NCBI RefSeq assembly: GCF_000321225.1
Contig: NW_004450328.1
Location: 2,541,578 to 2,605,577, forward strand
Length of the DNA: 64,000 nt
Reading direction: 5' to 3'
From: Odobenus rosmarus divergens
Taxonomy: Eukaryota > Chordata > Mammalia > Carnivora > Odobenidae
Shown: in pieces, positions 1 through 11,214 of the stretch
Layout of the letters: each line of letters starts with the position of its first letter
Position numbering within the stretch: the stretch's first letter is position 1
Translations under genes and position numbers: made by a program
The notes under the pieces: model-generated
Told to the model about the DNA's origin: nothing
Database searches by the model: none
The model's input: the letters and a program-made list of their open reading frames with translations, nothing else

Positions 1-191
1 ACCTGGGTGGCTCAGTCATTAAGTGTCTGCCTTCGGCTCAGGTCATGATCCCAGGGTCCTAGGATCGAGGCCCGCATCAGGCTCCCTGCTCCGCGGGAAG
101 CCTGCTTCTCCCTCTCCCACTCCCCCTGCTTGTGTTCCCTCTCTCGCTGTGTATCTCTCTGTCAAATAAACAAAATCTTAACAAAAAAAAA
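1..191 (+). mobile_element. CAN-SINE (tRNA-Lys type), cut by window start
   Basis: Starts inside the A-box region (CCTGGGTGGCTCAGTC), with B-box, CT-rich part and A-rich tail all present. Lies in an EIF3C intron. Confidence 0.9.
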
Positions 192-199
192 GCATTATA

Positions 200-1060
200 A
201 ATAAATATACATCAGATACACATGCTTCCTGGGCTTGACCAGTCAAGTGGAGCACAGAATGAGAAAGGCTTTTCAACAAAACACCTGTGTTTAGTCCTCT
301 CTCGTGCCAAGGAGCTCACTACCTCCCGAAGAACACAACCCCAATTTTTGAAAGGAGAGCAACCCCACAACAGCAAGAGTTCCCATACAGCAGCACTGTT
401 ATCAATGGGCTTGATACTGGAGCCCCGTGGGGCACACAGGGGCAAGCATCACCTTGACTTCAGAGGAAGACTCGGAAGCCTACGATGAGGGTTAAGTAAC
501 TTAGCAAAACTGACAGCTACTAAAGGACTAAGGGTTGGAACCGGAGTCCAAATCAGACTCCTCCCCGGCTCCCACACCGCCCCGGGAAAGCTCACGAAGG
601 CTGACTGCCGCCTAATTGCTAACATACTACAAAGTTCCCAGGGAGAGTGACGAGCGTAGCCACGCTGCCAGCCAGTCCTGGACTGAGCTGCTGCCCTATA
701 AATCACTCTCAGCTCTCCTTGGAGCTGGGGGCCAGTAACCCTCATTCTACAGACGGAGAAGGACTGAAGAAGACTGGGAGAATGAAAGCAGACTATCAGA
801 CACCACACAGCTAGCTAGTGCCAGGAAGACACTTACACCCCACGTGCAGTGAGTCATCTCACAGTTAAATGTTCAACTCTGGGGCCTTCGAATTCCATCC
901 TCAGGACACACTAGCTTTGTGACCACAGTCACCCAACATACTTGCCCTAAATCCCTCCATTGGCCTGGACAACCTAAAAGCACTCCACAGAAGAAGCAAC
1001 CACCTTCAAGATGACTGCAGGCTTCCTACGCTTCCCACTGTGGCCCGAGGCACCACTACT
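200..1060. other. EIF3C intronic sequence, nothing recognised
   Basis: Unique-looking sequence left of exon 1069-1196. No further EIF3C exon, SINE or LINE was recognised; the next exons must lie beyond the window. Confidence 0.5.
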
Positions 1061-1068
1061 TTTCTTAC

Positions 1069-4000
1069 TTTTTAAGGAATCGTGAGGCCAGCACCGTCTG
1101 CTTCCCTTCTTCCTCCTCTGAGTCGGAATCGGAAGACGTGGAACCCGTGTCCCAGTCTTCATCATCTTCTGAATCTTCCGAATCCTCATCATCATCCTTA
1201 AGAGAAATAAGAGAATCATCAAGAAAAAGATGGGGAGACTGACTGGTCTCCCCGCTCTCCCTGCTGACCCAGGTTCCAGGGATTTTCAGGAGCAGAACAA
1301 GAGTGGATAATCATCAATCTGCATATGAAGAGCTGGACTGGACCACCAAGACCCAGAGAGAAGCGTGGACTTGCTCTAGGGACACAAAGCTCCCCAGGGG
1401 TAGACCCTGGTCCCAAATCTAGTGCTCCAGGTTCCACATCACGCCGTGCTCTAATCCAAGACAAAGCCTGTTCTCAAATCAGACTCCACTAAACCCCACC
1501 CCTCCTAAGCCTAGGGGTCTTCTCCCCAGGAACCCAAGAATGGTCCATGGCAGGCAAATCGCCCTTCGTAGTCTCGCACTGGCTCTGACCTCCATCTTTT
1601 TCAGGAACTTGCGACTCTCTCCAGAAGGAGCTTCTGATTTCTTCTTCAGGAAAGCTGCAGCACTGACTCCATCCTCATCTTCATCCTCATCTGAAGAGCC
1701 TGGGGGAGGGGGGCAGGAGAGAGAAGAGAGTCAGAGTGGTCAAGAGCGAAGTGGAAGGACAACCGAGAAAGCATGCCAAGGGAACCAACTGTGTACTTGT
1801 AACCCTTTCGGTGAGGGCCCCCCCTCACCTTCTGAATCCTCCTCATTCTTCTCGGCGTCTTCATCTGCAGACTGCTCAGGGTTCTTGACCAGGGGAGACG
1901 CGAGAATAATTAATGATGCCTGCCAACCATCACCCCATCCTCCCCATCCTCCCCCTCCACCCTGGAGACATGTGTCCTGATTCCTTCTCCAGGCACACCT
2001 TCCATTTGCAAATGCTCTTCTGTCTCACTCAGGGGGGTCACTGTCCCCACAGTTCAGAAAGTCTGCCTCTAGCATCCCCACCTGCTTGTAATTTGTAATG
2101 TGGGACTCGAAATCTCGGTTATATTTTCGGATCTTCTGGCGCAGGGTGCTCAGGGCCTTGGCATTGTTCTTGTTCATCTTTTTCTTCCCTTCCTTATCTT
2201 CCCATAGCTAAAGGATAACAGAGGGAAGAGAGAACAGGGATGTGAGACTAAGGATTATTTCCTAAACATCAGGCTTCGCCACCCCACGTGATGAGTTTTG
2301 CTATCTGTACACCATCTGTACTGCTTACCAAATGTATTTGTTAACTTATTTTTTTTTTGAAGATCCTTTGTATATCACCACCAAAAGAAAAAAAAACACA
2401 AATAAGAATATGAAAATAAGTATGATTAAAATTCTTGGCCAAAAAAGGTCCCTCTCTTTGCTTCAGCCCCCTTTTTCTCAGGTTCCACGAAGTACTACAT
2501 GTACAGCAAGAGGAGACAGGATTCCTGGAAGTGGGTTAGGAGCAGGCCCCAGGTCCAAAAGTCCCTCTGGATCCTCCCTCACCCACAGAAATCACACCTC
2601 ATTAAGATAGTCCTCCAGATCAGCCAGGATGCGGATATAGAACCGGGGGACACCTTCCTTGTCCACAATGCTCTTAGCCTTCCCATATGCTTTTCCCAGG
2701 AGCTCAAACTCTTCCAAGCACTTGGTGACATCTCGAATCTTCATGGCATTACGGATGGTCCGAATGAGGTTGGTCAGCTCCTCAAACCTGGGTTGGGAGC
2801 CCAAAACCACATTGGACGTGCCCACCAACACCAGAAAACCCACCAGTGCTAGAGATTCCCCATCATCTGGGCTCCTCATGGCCTTACCTCTTGTCCTTGG
2901 CACTTCGGACAACTCTCTTGGTATCTTCTTCATCCTCACTCAGCAACAATGGCCTGTTTGAAAAAACAGAGACCATTAACTTCCCTTCCTTGCTCCAGTC
3001 TTTTCAAGTGATCTCTATTTCCCTTCTCAGCGGAGCAGAAAGAATGGAATTACTCAGGTCATCATACTCGATACTTCTTCTCCAAAACCTCATCGTATAC
3101 AACACAATCAGCTAAGCCTACTTCATGTATGCCCTTTTGTCAAACACTGTTGCACAAAGATGACCATCTCCATCCTCTCAAAAATAAACACAGGTATTTA
3201 TTTACTGGGTCAGAAAACTAATTACATGAAAACACAAGTAACTAAATACTGAAAAAAGTCAAGAAAAAAGGGTACTTCAGCTAGAATGAATGGAAAAGGC
3301 TTTAAGAAGGGGGTACTTGAATTAGAAAATAGAAAGCAATGTTTCCCAGAGTGGGAGAAGCCAAGGGCAAGGAAAAGGTCCTAATGGCTTTAAACCTCCA
3401 TTACTAGCACTTTTCTTTAATAAGGAGAGACCAGACTACAGACAACATTCAGATGGTAACATATCTCCATTCTTTTTACTTTATTCATTTGTGGCAATAA
3501 TATAAAATCATATTCGGATGGGCATATGTGCATATTGGCACAGGGATACAGAAAAGGTGAAAGTGGCATGTATGAAAGAAGTTCAAGAAACATTCCACTG
3601 TTTCAAAAAGTGAAAAGAATTTTAATTTACAGAGATAGGAGAAGGGTATTATTTATTTGTTTTTAAGATTTTACCTATTTATTTGACAGAGAGAGAGCAC
3701 AGGCACAAGCAGGGGAGGGAGAGGGATTAGCGGATTCCTCAATGAGCAGGGAGCCTGATGTGGAGCTGGATCCCAAAACCCTGGGATTGTGACCTGAGCC
3801 GACAGCAGACGCTTAACCAACTGAGCCACCCAGGCGCCCCAGGGGAGGGGTATTTAAGTAAATATCAAAAAGAGGAAAATTAATAGATGATGGTGAGCCA
3901 GCCCGGAGTACCAGGTAGCTGAGCTTCAGAGCCACATCCAGCAGCTCTCAAATACCAACTGAGCATTTTGGATTTTTCTGTGATTAGGATTTTTTGGTGG

Positions 4001-4462
4001 TAAGAGTAACTAGGACTTTCGGAGTCCGATGCCGAGCGGAAGAGAGGTGGTACAGTGGCTGTGGACATGCAGGCCAATCAGGAAGCTGATTCAACAGACC
4101 TGGCCAGTGGGAAATCTCTTCTGACTCTTGTACCCAGCGGGTGGACTCCCACATTCATAGCACCTTGAAGCATGAAGGTTGTCCCTTCGACAATGCTTTG
4201 GTCCCTTAAACTCTCGAAATCCTCAGAACCCGCTCTCGCCGCGTCCTTGCGGACCTCATCGTCGCCCCCACCTCCATTCCCTCCCACATACGCGGCCTTC
4301 CCGAGCCTGCTGAACCGCGCGCTCCGCGAGTGGTCACCACGGCGCAGGCCCCCCCACTCACTGTTTGCCGTAGTTGCCCCCGACGGGTTTGGTGACGAGC
4401 TCCTCCCCCGACAGAGACGACTCGGACTCGCTGTCCGAACCGGTGGTGAAAAACCGCGACAT
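1069..4462 (-). CDS. EIF3C: EIF3C, translation initiation factor eIF3 subunit C (N-terminal part; gene continues past the left edge)
   Basis: Subunit C is a core PCI-domain subunit of eIF3, the cytoplasmic complex that binds the 40S ribosome and recruits initiation factors and mRNA. Seven coding exons are seen on the minus strand: 4362-4462, 2888-2953, 2598-2787, 2082-2207, 1829-1883, 1590-1699 and 1069-1196. All have AG/GT borders and reading phase is continuous, giving 258 complete codons. The protein starts [16 protein letters not shown], then the conserved segment [20 protein letters not shown] (exon 2598-2787), [20 protein letters not shown], and long acidic Asp/Glu/Ser stretches (exons 1829 to 1069). 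Human eIF3c is about 913 aa, so roughly the first 28% is here and the PCI domain lies outside the window. The ATG at 4462 is chosen because the protein starts exactly as the human one. A probable non-coding first exon ends near 4634 (donor GTGTGT), with an acceptor near 4502. Primates have a near-identical EIF3CL copy; nothing here separates the two, and EIF3C is the default. Confidence 0.96.
3651..3840 (-). mobile_element. CAN-SINE, EIF3C intron 1
   Basis: Full length, antisense on the plus strand, flanked by imperfect target duplications (AGGAGAAGGGTATT / AGGGGAGGGGTATT). The rest of the intron, 2960-3650, holds nothing recognised. Confidence 0.9.
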
Positions 4463-4700
4463 GGCGACAGCGCTGAGGGGCTGCGGCGGGCGCAGCCGGA
4501 CCTGCGGGAGAGCCGGAGTCACAGACAAGAAGGGTCCAGGGCCGCCACCTCCCGACCCCCACCTCTCATCGTCCCCGCAAGCACCCCGATCTGCGTCCCC
4601 TCCTCAAAGGACAAGGCCCAAGAAATACACACCGTCCGAGCTCGCCAGTCACACCGTGTAGCCGGAACGACGGAAACGCGAAAAGAGGGAAGATGGGACC

Positions 4701-4716
4701 TTACGTCACTTCCGGG
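4701..4716. promoter_or_regulatory. CRE/ATF site overlapping an ETS site, EIF3C promoter
   Basis: TTACGTCA (4701-4708) is one base from the CRE palindrome TGACGTCA and runs directly into ACTTCCGGG (4707-4715), an ETS/GABP-type site. Both lie in the CpG-rich stretch about 4190-4830, some 240 bp upstream of the EIF3C start codon and just upstream of the inferred non-coding first exon. No TATA box is seen, as expected for a housekeeping gene. The motifs are seen directly; the binding is inferred. Confidence 0.55.
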
Positions 4717-4740
4717 AGACGCTGACGAACTATGCCGGCG

Positions 4741-4754
4741 ACTACAACTCCCAG
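4741..4754 (+). promoter_or_regulatory. ZNF143/THAP11-type motif, EIF3C promoter
   Basis: ACTACAACTCCCAG fits the ACTACAnnTCCCA core bound by ZNF143 (SBS motif), typical of housekeeping promoters. It sits about 30 bp beyond the CRE/ETS pair at the edge of the CpG-rich region. Because this factor often marks bidirectional promoters, the plus side was checked; no coding exon was recognised downstream. Confidence 0.5.
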
Positions 4755-4974
4755 TGGTCTTCGCGCCACGCAGGGGCGGGGACAGGCCTGGCGTAACCCT
4801 GGGAGGCCGGGCGGAGCCTGGAGAAAACCGACTCTCCCCGTTTCGTTACTCGCAGATACCGAGCCTCACCCACCACCTGCGGAATCAGAATTTCAGGGCC
4901 AGGAGTTTACTTTTTTTTAAAGCGCCCACGTAACGCTGATGAGCTGCTAGGTTTTGGAGCTAGGCTTAGGGCAA

Positions 4975-5190
4975 ACTTCGAATCAGACTTTGGATTCAAA
5001 TCTTGGCTCCGCCACTTTGTGTGAATTTAGGCAAATTTCCTAACCTCTCTGTGCTTCTTTCTCCCCAACTATAAAATGACAATAATAGCACCTACGTCAC
5101 AGGGTGTATGAGAGTTAAATGACTTAGTATATGTGAAGCTTTTAGGGCAGTGCCTTGTACAAAATAAACATATAATAATTAACTAGTATT
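4975..5190 (+). repeat. MIR element
   Basis: Matches the MIR core: cleavage of 'tcttggctc', 'cctctctgtgcttc' and 'aaatgacaataatag', with the downstream 'cagtgccttgtac' tail. Confidence 0.75.
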
Positions 5191-5700
5191 CACTCATTGT
5201 TCCACAAATACTGATTTACCAAGGTTTTATTATGAACCAGCAGTGTCCTAGGCACTGAATACATCAGTGAATAAGACAGAAATGGTCCCTGGCTTCACAA
5301 GGAACTCATATTCTATTGTAGTGGCATAAATTAACAAGTAAACAGATAATTTCACATAGTAATAAGCACCATAAAGATTTTAAAGTAACTGGTTAGATGG
5401 GAAGATTATTTTGGATAGGAAGGGCAGACCTTTGAAGAGGTGACATTTGAGTTGAGATCCAAATGACAGAAAGAAGGGAGCCATGCGGATGGTTTTCTAG
5501 GGAAAAAGCATTCCCAACTCTTCTTCTAGGAAAGGGAAACAGCAAGTGTAAAGGCCCTGAGGCAGAAATGAACTCGGCCAGGTTCTGGGAATAAAGAGAA
5601 TGCCGGTGTGCTATCAGTGAAAGTGAGCAGGCATTAATAGTATAGAAGTAGACAATATTAGATCATGCAAGTCCTTATAGGCCTGTGGATTTAAATCCAG
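5190..5700 (+). repeat. Ancient interspersed repeat, family not assigned
   Basis: Contains the mammal-wide words CCTAGGCACTGAATACA, GGTGACATTTGAGTTGAGA and GTAAAGGCCCTGAGGCAG in order. Same family as 46385-46480 and 63885-64000. I cannot name it with certainty. Confidence 0.55.
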
Positions 5701-5998
5701 GTGGGTTGAAGAAATCATCAGCAGGGGTTTTAACAGCACAGGGACTGTTTTACATTTTTAAAGGTAGTTCCAGTCATTCAGCATTTGCTGCATGTCTGGG
5801 CTTGAGTTTAGCATTGGAGGCACAGTGTTTGCTTGAAAGAAAAGTAGGAATTAGGAGACTGAAGGGAAAGAAGGAGGCAACTTTGAGTAGACAAAACAGT
5901 GAAAATCCTGGAGACAGGAAAGTTCAGGGCACAGTCAGTGGCTGGTACATTGGGGTTAGAATGTGGCAGGGCCTTTCCACATGTCTTGGCCTGTCACC

Positions 5999-6061
5999 TC
6001 TTTTCTTTTCCCTTCCCCTTCTGTCTCCCTTCCTTCCCTCCCTCCTTCCCTCTCTCCCCAC
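5999..6061 (+). repeat. Polypyrimidine tract
   Basis: About 60 bases of nearly pure C/T made of TTCCC/CCTCC words; the opposite strand is polypurine. Confidence 0.8.
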
Positions 6062-6362
6062 AGATCCACTCGATTCTGACACCAACCTCTTCACCTCCCC
6101 GAACAGAAATGGAATGCGCAGAAATTGCCAAGGGAGCCTGAGGTAAAGGGAAAAAGAGGCTGAGTGAGATAAAAATCAATGTCACTGGAGATGAAGAAAC
6201 GTAAATTCACGCTAAAGGAAAGCTACTGATTTTAGGATGGCTTCCCGTTACTCCCAAGACCATGATAAGTTGCAAAAAAAAAATCATATTGAACTCATTT
6301 TTTACCAATCCCTTACTAAGTCATTATGAAAAATTTCAATTTAACAGCGAGGTGGCTTTTTT

Positions 6363-6880
6363 AGTGAACTTTTTATTGAAGTGTAACATAGGTTCAGATG
6401 AGTGACAGGTCACAAGTGTACAGCTTGATGAGTTTCATAAAGCTAGCACACCTGGATAACCAGCACTCACATCAAAAACAGGACATGACCAGATTCCCCC
6501 CACCCGCAAGTTCCACTCTTGTATCCCCCTCCAGTTACTACCCAGTGGGCTTCTTAAATTTTGTTTTTTATTACAAAAATTTCAAGCATAGAGACAAGAA
6601 TAAAGACTATTCTTTTCTTATATAAAGATTTTATTTATTTATTTATTTGACAGAGAGAGAGAGAGAGCACAAGCAGGGAGAGCGGCAGGCAGAGGGAGAA
6701 GGAAAAGCAGGCTCCCCGCCAAACGAGGAGCCCGACACACGGGGCTCGATTCCAGGACCCTTAACTGACAGAGCCATCCAGGTGCCCCAAGAATAAAGAC
6801 TATTGTAATGAGCATCCATGTACCCACAATCCACCCAGTGTTGTTACACCTTAATATGATACATGTCACATTTGATGCAG
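6363..6880. mobile_element. Old L1 3' end fragments, split by a SINE
   Basis: Words such as TTTTTATTGAAGTGTAACAT and ATGTACCCACAATCCACCCA are typical of old L1 3' regions. The SINE at 6612-6787 interrupts it. Confidence 0.5.
6612..6787 (-). mobile_element. CAN-SINE with 17-bp target duplication
   Basis: Flanked on both sides by CAAGAATAAAGACTATT (6595-6611 and 6788-6804). Confidence 0.92.
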
Positions 6881-7030
6881 CTTTTTTTTTTTTTAAGAAA
6901 AATTAAAAACACACTCAGGACCTCCTAGGTAAATGGAGGTCTTAATGAAGAAGGTTCACGGTACATCCACAAATATTTTCACGGCAAAATATTAGTGTGT
7001 GCCAAGCCCTTCCACATGGACGATCTTTCT

Positions 7031-7230
7031 TTTTTTTTTTTTAAGATTTTATTTATTTATTTGACAGAGAGAGACACAGCGAGAGAGGGAACACAAGCAG
7101 GGGGAGTGGGAGAGGGAGAAGCAGGCTTCTTGCTGAGCAGGGAGCCCGATGCAGGGCTCGATCCCAGGACCCCGGGATCATGACCTGAGCTGAAGGCAAA
7201 CGCCCAACCGACTGAGCCACCCAGGTGCCC
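7031..7230 (-). mobile_element. CAN-SINE
   Basis: Full length; target duplication CGATCTTTCT at 7021 and 7231. Confidence 0.92.
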
Positions 7231-7500
7231 CGATCTTTCTCTTAATACATGTACACGATTACAAAATATAATCACATTAATTAAATGTACATTACAAAAT
7301 GTAAATGTTACAGAAGAATATACAGGAAAAAAGAAATCGGTTTCCCACCCCTGACCCCCAGTTCCTCAGCTTCTCTCCCCAGAGGCAAACACAATTATCG
7401 GTTTACAGTGTTAATCTTCCACATGTTTCTCTGTGTATACATAGCTAAAATTCATAAAAGGATACAGATACATGTGTGCATATGTGTGTCTATGGGTTCT

Positions 7501-7549
7501 ATCAATAAGGATATATAGATAGCTAGGTATCTGATAGATCCTTATTGAT
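7501..7549. repeat. AT-rich inverted repeat (cruciform candidate)
   Basis: ATCAATAAGGAT (7501-7512) and its exact reverse complement (7538-7549) flank a 25-base loop that itself holds AGATA...TATCT. Confidence 0.7.
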
Positions 7550-7766
7550 ATAACCCTTATAGTATACATATGTACTTACATCTATATCTTTTTATGTATC
7601 TACATTTATACAGAGATGTATCAATAGAGAGACGGAATATATGTATATCCCCACCTTTTGTGTTACACAAATCATAGCATTCTTTTGTCCTCTTCTGTGT
7701 CTTCCTTCATTATTCACATATCTTGCCGCTCTTTTTATAAGGCATATGGACCTGTCTCATTCTTTT

Positions 7767-7963
7767 TTTTTTTTTTTAAGATTTTATTTATTTATTTGAC
7801 AGAGAGAGACACAGCGAGAGCGGGAACACAAGCAGGGGGAGTGGGAGAGGGAGAAGCAGGCTTCCCACTGAGCAGGGAGCCCGATGTGGGACTCGATCCC
7901 AGGACCCTGGGATCATGACCTGAGCCGAAGGCAGACGCTTAACGACTGAGCCACCCAGGCGCC
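7767..7963 (-). mobile_element. CAN-SINE
   Basis: Full length; target duplication CCTGTCTCATTCTTTT at 7751 and 7964. Confidence 0.92.
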
Positions 7964-8049
7964 CCTGTCTCATTCTTTTTAATGTCAGACTATTGTACCA
8001 TTATATTACGAACCATAAAATGCATTTCCTGAGACTCCTCTTGATGAAT

Positions 8050-8165
8050 GCCTCTTTTAAATCTTCACAGCAGCCCTTTGGAGAAGAGGATGTTGACACC
8101 TATGAGGTCAAGTGACCTGCCCAAGATCACACGGCTACACTGTATTCCAACCCAAACATCATTTC
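8050..8165 (-). repeat. MIR fragment
   Basis: Antisense MIR words: TCACAGCAGCCCT, AAGTGACCTGCCCAAGATCA. Confidence 0.6.
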
Positions 8166-8589
8166 ATAGCCATCAGAACTGTTGAGAGCTTTGCTGTTTC
8201 AAAGCTAGACCCTGACAATTTTTTGAGTTAAAACGACTTAATCTTGTGAATAGGATGGATGGGAATGAGGGCAGCAAAGTAAAGAAAACCTGAGAATGTT
8301 TTCCTTTATGAGGATAACTAGGCTTCATAACTGGAGCCAAGCGTGACATGGGCGTTTTTAATAGGTGCATTTTGTTAATGCCTAGATTTTGATGGGGTCC
8401 TTAATGGTCCCAGAGCAGGAAGCACACACTGGCAGAGCTTTGATCAGTCTGATGCCTACGGTGCATGTGGGCATCACATTTCCTTTGGCCAATTTCTTCT
8501 CTCTGAATGCTTGTAATCATGCAACCAGCAAGCTGAAAGTTGTTAGTCATTGCTGCCATTTGAACAGCAACTCCAAATGCATAAAGGCA

Positions 8590-8745
8590 TTTGAAAGTCA
8601 TGACAAACTTGCAGGTAGGCAGGCCAGGCAGCTACTACTAATTTCATTCTACAGATGAGAAAACCACAATTCTGAACAAGCACGTGGTGGCTGAGCTAGT
8701 GACAGAGTGAGGTCCCAAAACCGGATCCTCTAATTCAAAGGCCAC
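8590..8745 (-). repeat. MIR fragment
   Basis: Antisense MIR: TTCTACAGATGAGAAAACC followed by GTGACAGAGTGAGG. Confidence 0.6.
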
Positions 8746-8972
8746 AGGAGACTCTTCTGGATACACTGTTTTATTTTCTAATGTTGACCGAAGCGGGATA
8801 CATTGTCATTGTAAGAGGGGAGTGGACTGGGAGGAGGCAGAGGACGGAGCATGGGGGAAGGAGAAGGGTGGAATTAGGACTCCTCCCCGGGACTAAATCC
8901 TAGGTACCACGCTCTCTCTTCTTCACTCAACTCCAGCCATGGAGGCCTCAGTTCTGGTAGATCCAGTGCCCC

Positions 8973-9492
8973 CCCTTTTTTTATTACTATGTTATGTTAA
9001 TCACCATACATCACATCATTAGTTCTTGATGTAGTGTTCCATGATTCATTGTTTGTGCATAACACCCAGTGCTCCACGCAGAACGTGCCCTCTTTAATAC
9101 CCATCACCAGGCTAACCCATCCCCCCACCCCCCATCCCCACTAGAACCCTCAGTTTGTTTTTCAGAGTCCATCGTCTCTCATGGTTCCTCTCCCCCTCCG
9201 ATTCCTCCCCTTCATTCTTCCCCTCCTGCTATCTTCTTTTTTTTTAAACATATATTATATTATTTGTTTCAGAGGTACAGATCTGTGATTATTACGCAGC
9301 CATCAAAAGGAATGAAATCTTGCCATTTGCAACGACGTGGATGGAATTGGAGGGTGTTATGCTGAGCGAAATAAGTCCATCAGAGAAAGACATGTATCAT
9401 ATGACCTCACTGATAGGAGGAATTCTTAATCTCAGGAAACAAACTGAGGGTTGCTGGAGTGGTGGGGGGAGGGAGGCATGGGGTGCCTGGGT
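8973..9492 (-). mobile_element. Young carnivore L1, 5'-inverted (twin-primed), 13-bp target duplication
   Basis: On the minus strand, 9285 down to 8973 is a carnivore L1 3' UTR ending in poly-A. From about 9286 to 9492 an upstream L1 piece (end of ORF2, e.g. CAGCCATCAAAAGGAATGAA) lies in the opposite orientation. GATCCAGTGCCCC flanks the whole at 8960-8972 and 9493-9505. Non-functional: truncated and rearranged. Confidence 0.85.
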
Positions 9493-9579
9493 GATCCAGT
9501 GCCCCATTTTTAAAACAAATATCTTGAGACACTTTATGAAATTCATAGATAATATAACCTTCCAACACACACAATTTCT

Positions 9580-10150
9580 TTTTTTTTACTCTGTGTGTGT
9601 TTTATTTTCCCAAATAGCCCCCGAGCTCCTTGAAGACAGGGATAGTATCTTTACACATCTTAATATCTCCCTCAGTGCATTTCATGCAGTTTGGGTTCAA
9701 TCATGTGTTGCTGTTTTGATTGCTACTGAAAGGAAAGGCAACGTACAGACAGCAAAGCATACCAACTGTTTTCACTTGTACCATCATCTGTTAGTTTTGC
9801 CTATTCTTGAGATTCGGATACATAGAATTATGATGGATTTCCTTTTTTGTGTCTGGCCTCTTTCAGAAGCCTGTGAGATTCACCCATGTTGTTACACGAA
9901 CTGGTAGTTCCTCCTCTTATGATTGCTGAATACTCTTTAATCATGTAACTATGCCATAATGTATTAACTCTCCTGTTAATTTGGGTGGTACCTAGCCCGG
10001 GGCTATTGTGAGTAAAGCTTTTATCAACATTTTTATACCAGTCTTTTTGTGGACATAAATAGTTATCTTCTTGGGTGAGATAGCTAGACCATAGAGTAAG
10101 TGTATATTCAGCTTCAGTAAATACTGCTATATTCTAACCTTATTTATAAA
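9580..10150 (-). mobile_element. Old L1 fragment
   Basis: Diverged, antisense L1-like sequence (e.g. TTGTGGACATAAATAGTTAT, CTTGGGTGAGATAGCTAGAC). No open frame. Confidence 0.5.
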
Positions 10151-10189
10151 GGAGAAAAAAGAAAATATCCTTTATTTAAAACATGTACT

Positions 10190-10388
10190 GGGTGCCTGGG
10201 TGGCTCAGTCATTTAAGTGTCTGCCTTCAGCTCAGGTCATGATCCCAGGGTCCTGGGTTCGAGCTCCCTGCTCAGTGGGGAGTCTGCTTTTCCCTCTCCC
10301 TCTGTCCCTCCCCCCATGTTCGTGCTCTCTCTCGCTTGCTCTCTCTCGTGCTCTCTCTCTCAAATAAATAAGTAAAATCTTTAAAAAA
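10190..10388 (+). mobile_element. CAN-SINE, first of a tandem pair
   Basis: Flanked by AAACATGTACT at 10179-10189 and 10390-10400. The repeated target lies between it and the next SINE. Confidence 0.92.
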
Positions 10389-10402
10389 CAAACATGTACT
10401 TA

Positions 10403-10622
10403 TGGGGCGCCTGGGTGGCTCAGATGGTTGGGTGTCTGCCTTCGGCTCAGGTCATGATCCCAGGGTCCTGGAATCGAGCCCCACGTCGGGCTCCCTGCTC
10501 AGCGGGAATCCTGCTTCTCCCTCTCCCATTCCCCCCTGCTTGTGTTCCCTCTCTTGCTGTGTCTCTCTCTGTCAAATAAATAAATAAAATCTTTAAAAAA
10601 ATAATAAATAATAAATAAAAAA
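10403..10622 (+). mobile_element. CAN-SINE, second of a tandem pair
   Basis: Flanked by CAAACATGTACTTA at 10389-10402 and 10623-10636. Same orientation as its neighbour. Confidence 0.92.
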
Positions 10623-10639
10623 CAAACATGTACTTAAAT

Positions 10640-11010
10640 ATGTAAATGCTAAGGTGTGATTTCCCTAGGAAATATAAAGAAATAGAGATTTGCAGCTACT
10701 TGCAATGACGTAGTTTGGGTTTATAAGAAGACAATTGTAATATGAACAAATGTTGAACTTTTTTCTTTATATTTGGTATTTTGAAAGAGGTATGTGTATA
10801 TATACTCAGCCTTTTTACATGATTTAGAATCACAGTGAACAAGGCAGCTACAATGGCAGCCAAAAACAATAGGTTTTACTGTGAGTGTTGCCTTCAGTGA
10901 AGGGATTTTCCAAATACAGTAAACAGCTCTTGGTTAAGATCAAAACAAAACAAAACACAATCTTCTTTCAATGTACATAATAGTTGAATTCCTGGAAATT
11001 TCAGTGTATG
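10640..11010. other. Intergenic stretch, nothing recognised
   Basis: AT-rich unique-looking sequence without recognised element or exon. Confidence 0.4.
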
Positions 11011-11026
11011 TTAAAAGCAAGCAAGA

Positions 11027-11214
11027 GGGACACCTGGGTGGCTCAGTTGGTTAAGCGACTGCCTTCGGCTCAGGTCATGATCTCAGGGTCCTGGGATCGA
11101 GTTCCGCATCAGGCTCCTTGCTCAGCAGGAAGCCTGCTTCTCCCTTTGCCTGCCGCTCCCCCTGCTTGTGCTTTCTCTCTCTCTCTGACAAATAAATAAA
11201 AACTTAAAAAAAAA
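11027..11214 (+). mobile_element. CAN-SINE with 15-bp target duplication
   Basis: TAAAAGCAAGCAAGA on both sides (11012-11026, 11215-11229). Confidence 0.93.

Noticed and set aside
4172..4933. Plus-strand open frame of about 250 codons at the EIF3C promoter
   Set aside because: CpG-rich promoter sequence with few stops; Arg/Pro-rich product without similarity, antisense to the EIF3C start.
7057..7275. Short SINE-derived open frames here and in many other places
   Set aside because: Recurring peptide frames (LSAQVMIPGSW-like) are translations of CAN-SINE bodies, not genes.
8973..9492. Two independent L1 insertions head to head
   Set aside because: One exact 13-bp target duplication flanks the pair and there is only one poly-A tail, so one twin-primed event is simpler.
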